Position numbers and translations under genes: made by a program. Positions 62,215-64,000 of a stretch of 64,000 nucleotides of DNA are shown here, in pieces. Position 1 is the first letter of the stretch, and every line of letters starts with the position of its first letter. Source of the DNA: Fimenecus sp052169395 (lineage in GTDB: Bacteria > Bacillota > Clostridia > Oscillospirales > Acutalibacteraceae); assembly GCA_052169395.1 (NCBI GenBank), contig JBQNCN010000003.1:186001-250000 (forward strand), given 5' to 3'. A model generated the notes under the pieces. That model saw only the letters and a list, made by a program, of their open reading frames with translations. It did no database searches and was not told the DNA's origin.

Positions 62215-63768
62215 TTACTGACCGCTTAAAATTTTATCCATTTTTTCCTTTGTCTCTTTTATACTCTTCTCATCAGGCACAAACATGTAAAGTTTCCAAC
62301 CCGGCATTGCATAAGATGGAAGAGTTCCCGTTGTTCCGTGCCCTGAAATATCCGTTTTTTCAATTTTCCATGAACCGCCACTTTCAAGCTGCTTATTTAT
62401 AACTGAAATCATAAGGTCTTTGGGAACATTAGTCTGTGTTGCCTCAAGCACAGCATTCATAATGTTATTGTAATTGAGGAGAATTGATGGACTCATCGCC
62501 TTTGAAATCATAGCTTCAATTATCTTTGTATGGTTTCTTCCTCTATCCAAATCTCCGCCTGTCAAAGCGTGACGTTCTCTTGCAAAAAGAAGTGCACGCT
62601 CACCGTTAAGATGAATTGTACCTTTATCAAAATGATATCCGCCGGCGGTAAAACTCTGGTCATTTTTAACCTCAATTCCACCTAAAACATCCACAATTTT
62701 AATAAGTGAAGTAAAATTTATTCTTGCATAATAATCTATTTTTATTCCAAAAAGATTTTCAAGGGTCTTTTGAGAAGTTTCAACACCGTAAATTCCCGCA
62801 TGAGTCAATTTATCAAACTGATTATTTCCTCGTCCAGGAATTCTTACATAACTATCCCTCGGCACCGTGGTAATTAAAATCTTTTTCGTATTTGTATTAA
62901 CAGACAGAATGAGATTCACATCGGAACGTGAAATATTTGAAAGTGTACCATAATTATCATTTCCACTAACATAAATATTATAACATCCCTCTGCATTCTT
63001 AACCGTCGTATCCTCCGTTTTCTGCTTAGTTCGTTCTATTACAACCGAATCAATAATTCTTGTCTTTTCAGAAAAATCCTTTACACCCTCTTCAACTATT
63101 GCACGGTATCCTTCATTAAAAAGAATGACTTTTTGCTCATTTTCAAGAAGAGATTTTGCCATTCCAGCATAATCATTGGCATCTTTAAGATTTAAAGATG
63201 TGTTTTTTTCTGCCATTAATTTTTTGACATATTCATCAACATTTTCCTTATCTCTTTCCAGACTTGCTCCAACCACCATACTTCCGACATCGGAAAGCTT
63301 GGTCATTGGTGAACTTTTTAAAACAATAAGTGAAAACTGGAGTTTTTCAATATTTTCATTTTTTGAAAGATCTCTCGCTGTTTTAAGTCCTTTATGAACA
63401 TACATATTAGCAAAAGCAGATCCACATCCGAAAATCAAAAGAACAAAAGAAAGAACAAAACTTATAATCTTTATTTTTTTATCTCTTTTAATTACACTTG
63501 CACGCTTCTGCCCGTTTGTTACCGATTTTATAGGTTTCAATTTGAATACAAGCAACGCAAATACCGCATATATTAAAGCAAGAACCAACATAATCACGGT
63601 TCTGTATTTATTAGGCAAAATTTTATTTACCAAAATCATATATGATAAATAACCTACAGATATAAGGCTTAAAAAATATATTGTTTTAAGAATATAATGT
63701 CTGCCTCTTAAAAAACACCTACTTTTTTGTCTGTTTCTATTATTTCTCGAATTACTTTGACTTCTCAT
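62215..63768 (-). CDS. LytR-CpsA-Psr (LCP) family glycopolymer ligase
   Basis: The 517-residue protein has a basic N-terminus, three predicted transmembrane helices (about residues 28-46, 56-76 and 100-122) and an extracytoplasmic LCP domain: VPRDSYVRIPGRGNNQFDKL, TLENLFGIKIDYYARINF, FTAGGYHFDKG and LFARERHALTGGDLDRGRNH. The arginine and aspartate residues for polyprenyl-phosphate binding are present. LCP enzymes attach teichoic acids or capsule to peptidoglycan. A moderate ribosome site (GAAGGCG) precedes the ATG. Confidence 0.92.
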   Translation of the reverse strand: MRSQSNSRNNRNRQKSRCFLRGRHYILKTIYFLSLISVGYLSYMILVNKILPNKYRTVIMLVLALIYAVFALLVFKLKPIKSVTNGQKRASVIKRDKKIKIISFVLSFVLLIFGCGSAFANMYVHKGLKTARDLSKNENIEKLQFSLIVLKSSPMTKLSDVGSMVVGASLERDKENVDEYVKKLMAEKNTSLNLKDANDYAGMAKSLLENEQKVILFNEGYRAIVEEGVKDFSEKTRIIDSVVIERTKQKTEDTTVKNAEGCYNIYVSGNDNYGTLSNISRSDVNLILSVNTNTKKILITTVPRDSYVRIPGRGNNQFDKLTHAGIYGVETSQKTLENLFGIKIDYYARINFTSLIKIVDVLGGIEVKNDQSFTAGGYHFDKGTIHLNGERALLFARERHALTGGDLDRGRNHTKIIEAMISKAMSPSILLNYNNIMNAVLEATQTNVPKDLMISVINKQLESGGSWKIEKTDISGHGTTGTLPSYAMPGWKLYMFVPDEKSIKETKEKMDKILSGQ

Positions 63769-63914
63769 TTTTCGCCTTCAATTATGATTTTAATCAACAT
63801 ATTTTAACTTATAATATAATATAAATCAAATGAATCTAAACATTGCATATATCGTTTTTAAATACTGGTAATCAAATCTATTTTTTGTAAACAATTTATA
63901 AATTCATCAAGTTT

Positions 63915-64000
63915 TCAAATTTCTTTAATATACTCATTAACAAACTCTACTTCTTTGTCATAAATAATACAGTTGTATTTCAAGCGTAATAATCAAAAAT
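63915..64000 (-). CDS. Possible 3' end of a minus-strand gene running off the window
   Basis: A minus-strand frame is open from the window edge to TGA at 63915-63917; its last residues read NCIIYDKEVEFVNEYIKEI. Codon use is protein-like, but 28 codons are too few to identify a family. The 146 bp between this and the LCP gene are AT-rich. Confidence 0.3.

Overview
This window is one stretch of an AT-rich Gram-positive chromosome. It most likely comes from an anaerobic gut-type Clostridia (Oscillospiraceae/Ruminococcaceae-like). The evidence is strong AGGAGG-type ribosome binding sites, consensus sigma-A promoters, DivIVA, SepF, YlbF and a YabE-like 3D protein, a split transketolase, a GlgC/GlgD glycogen operon, a bifunctional AdhE behind Rex-like sites, and QueH in place of QueG. 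I cannot name a species.

Layout. 1-6.4 kb (+): the end of a five-gene redox/kinase cluster (GlpA-like flavoprotein with a BFD iron-sulphur domain, a second flavoprotein, a DUF1667 protein, an FGGY kinase and an AGPS-like FAD oxidase), probably for a glycerol-like or polyol substrate. 6.7-8.7 kb (-): a GH31 glycosidase. 23.8 down to 8.8 kb (-): a tightly packed run of about 14 housekeeping genes (hydrolase, miaB, ylbF, mutS, mutL, miaA, HlyD-like, yggS, sepF, divIVA, lspA, rluD, split transketolase) with no terminator that I could find inside it. 24.0-24.35 kb (+): an SCP2-domain gene. 24.4-25.9 kb (-): a prophage relic cut at both ends and bracketed by host terminators; it keeps a minor-head protein with an effector-like tail, a small possible immunity gene and a structured RNA. 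25.9-29.4 kb (-): a heterodimeric ABC exporter behind a perfect 36-bp palindrome. 29.5-31.1 kb (-): a small membrane protein and a repeat-containing envelope protein. 31.3-34.0 kb (+): adhE.

35.3-39.1 kb (+) is the most interesting locus: a PP-loop protein that I read as MurL, overlapping a MurD-family ligase that I read as MurD2, then NUDIX and Maf genes. MurD2 would add L-Glu to UDP-MurNAc-L-Ala and MurL would epimerise it to D-Glu. This would replace the glutamate racemase (MurI) and D-Glu-specific MurD route usual in Firmicutes.

39.2-40.6 kb (+): an APC permease. 40.8 kb: tRNA-Leu(CAA), with a second mobile-element scrap beside it. 47.2 down to 41.5 kb (-): glgB-glgC-glgD-glgA. 49.6 down to 47.4 kb (-): a TPR/zinc-ribbon membrane protein and a partner membrane protein. 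50.7 down to 49.7 kb (-): rpsF-ssb-rpsR. 52.1 down to 50.9 kb (-): the 3D/G5 protein. Then an RluA-type pseudouridine synthase (+), leuA (-), a fused ATPase-permease ABC protein (+), a secreted DUF5648-repeat protein (+), a small pseudogene (+), queH, a DegT-type aminotransferase and an LCP-family ligase (all -).

Most of the window is core chromosome. Accessory material is limited to the two phage scraps, the repeat proteins and the small pseudogene. All family names come from reading motifs in the translations, not from searches.
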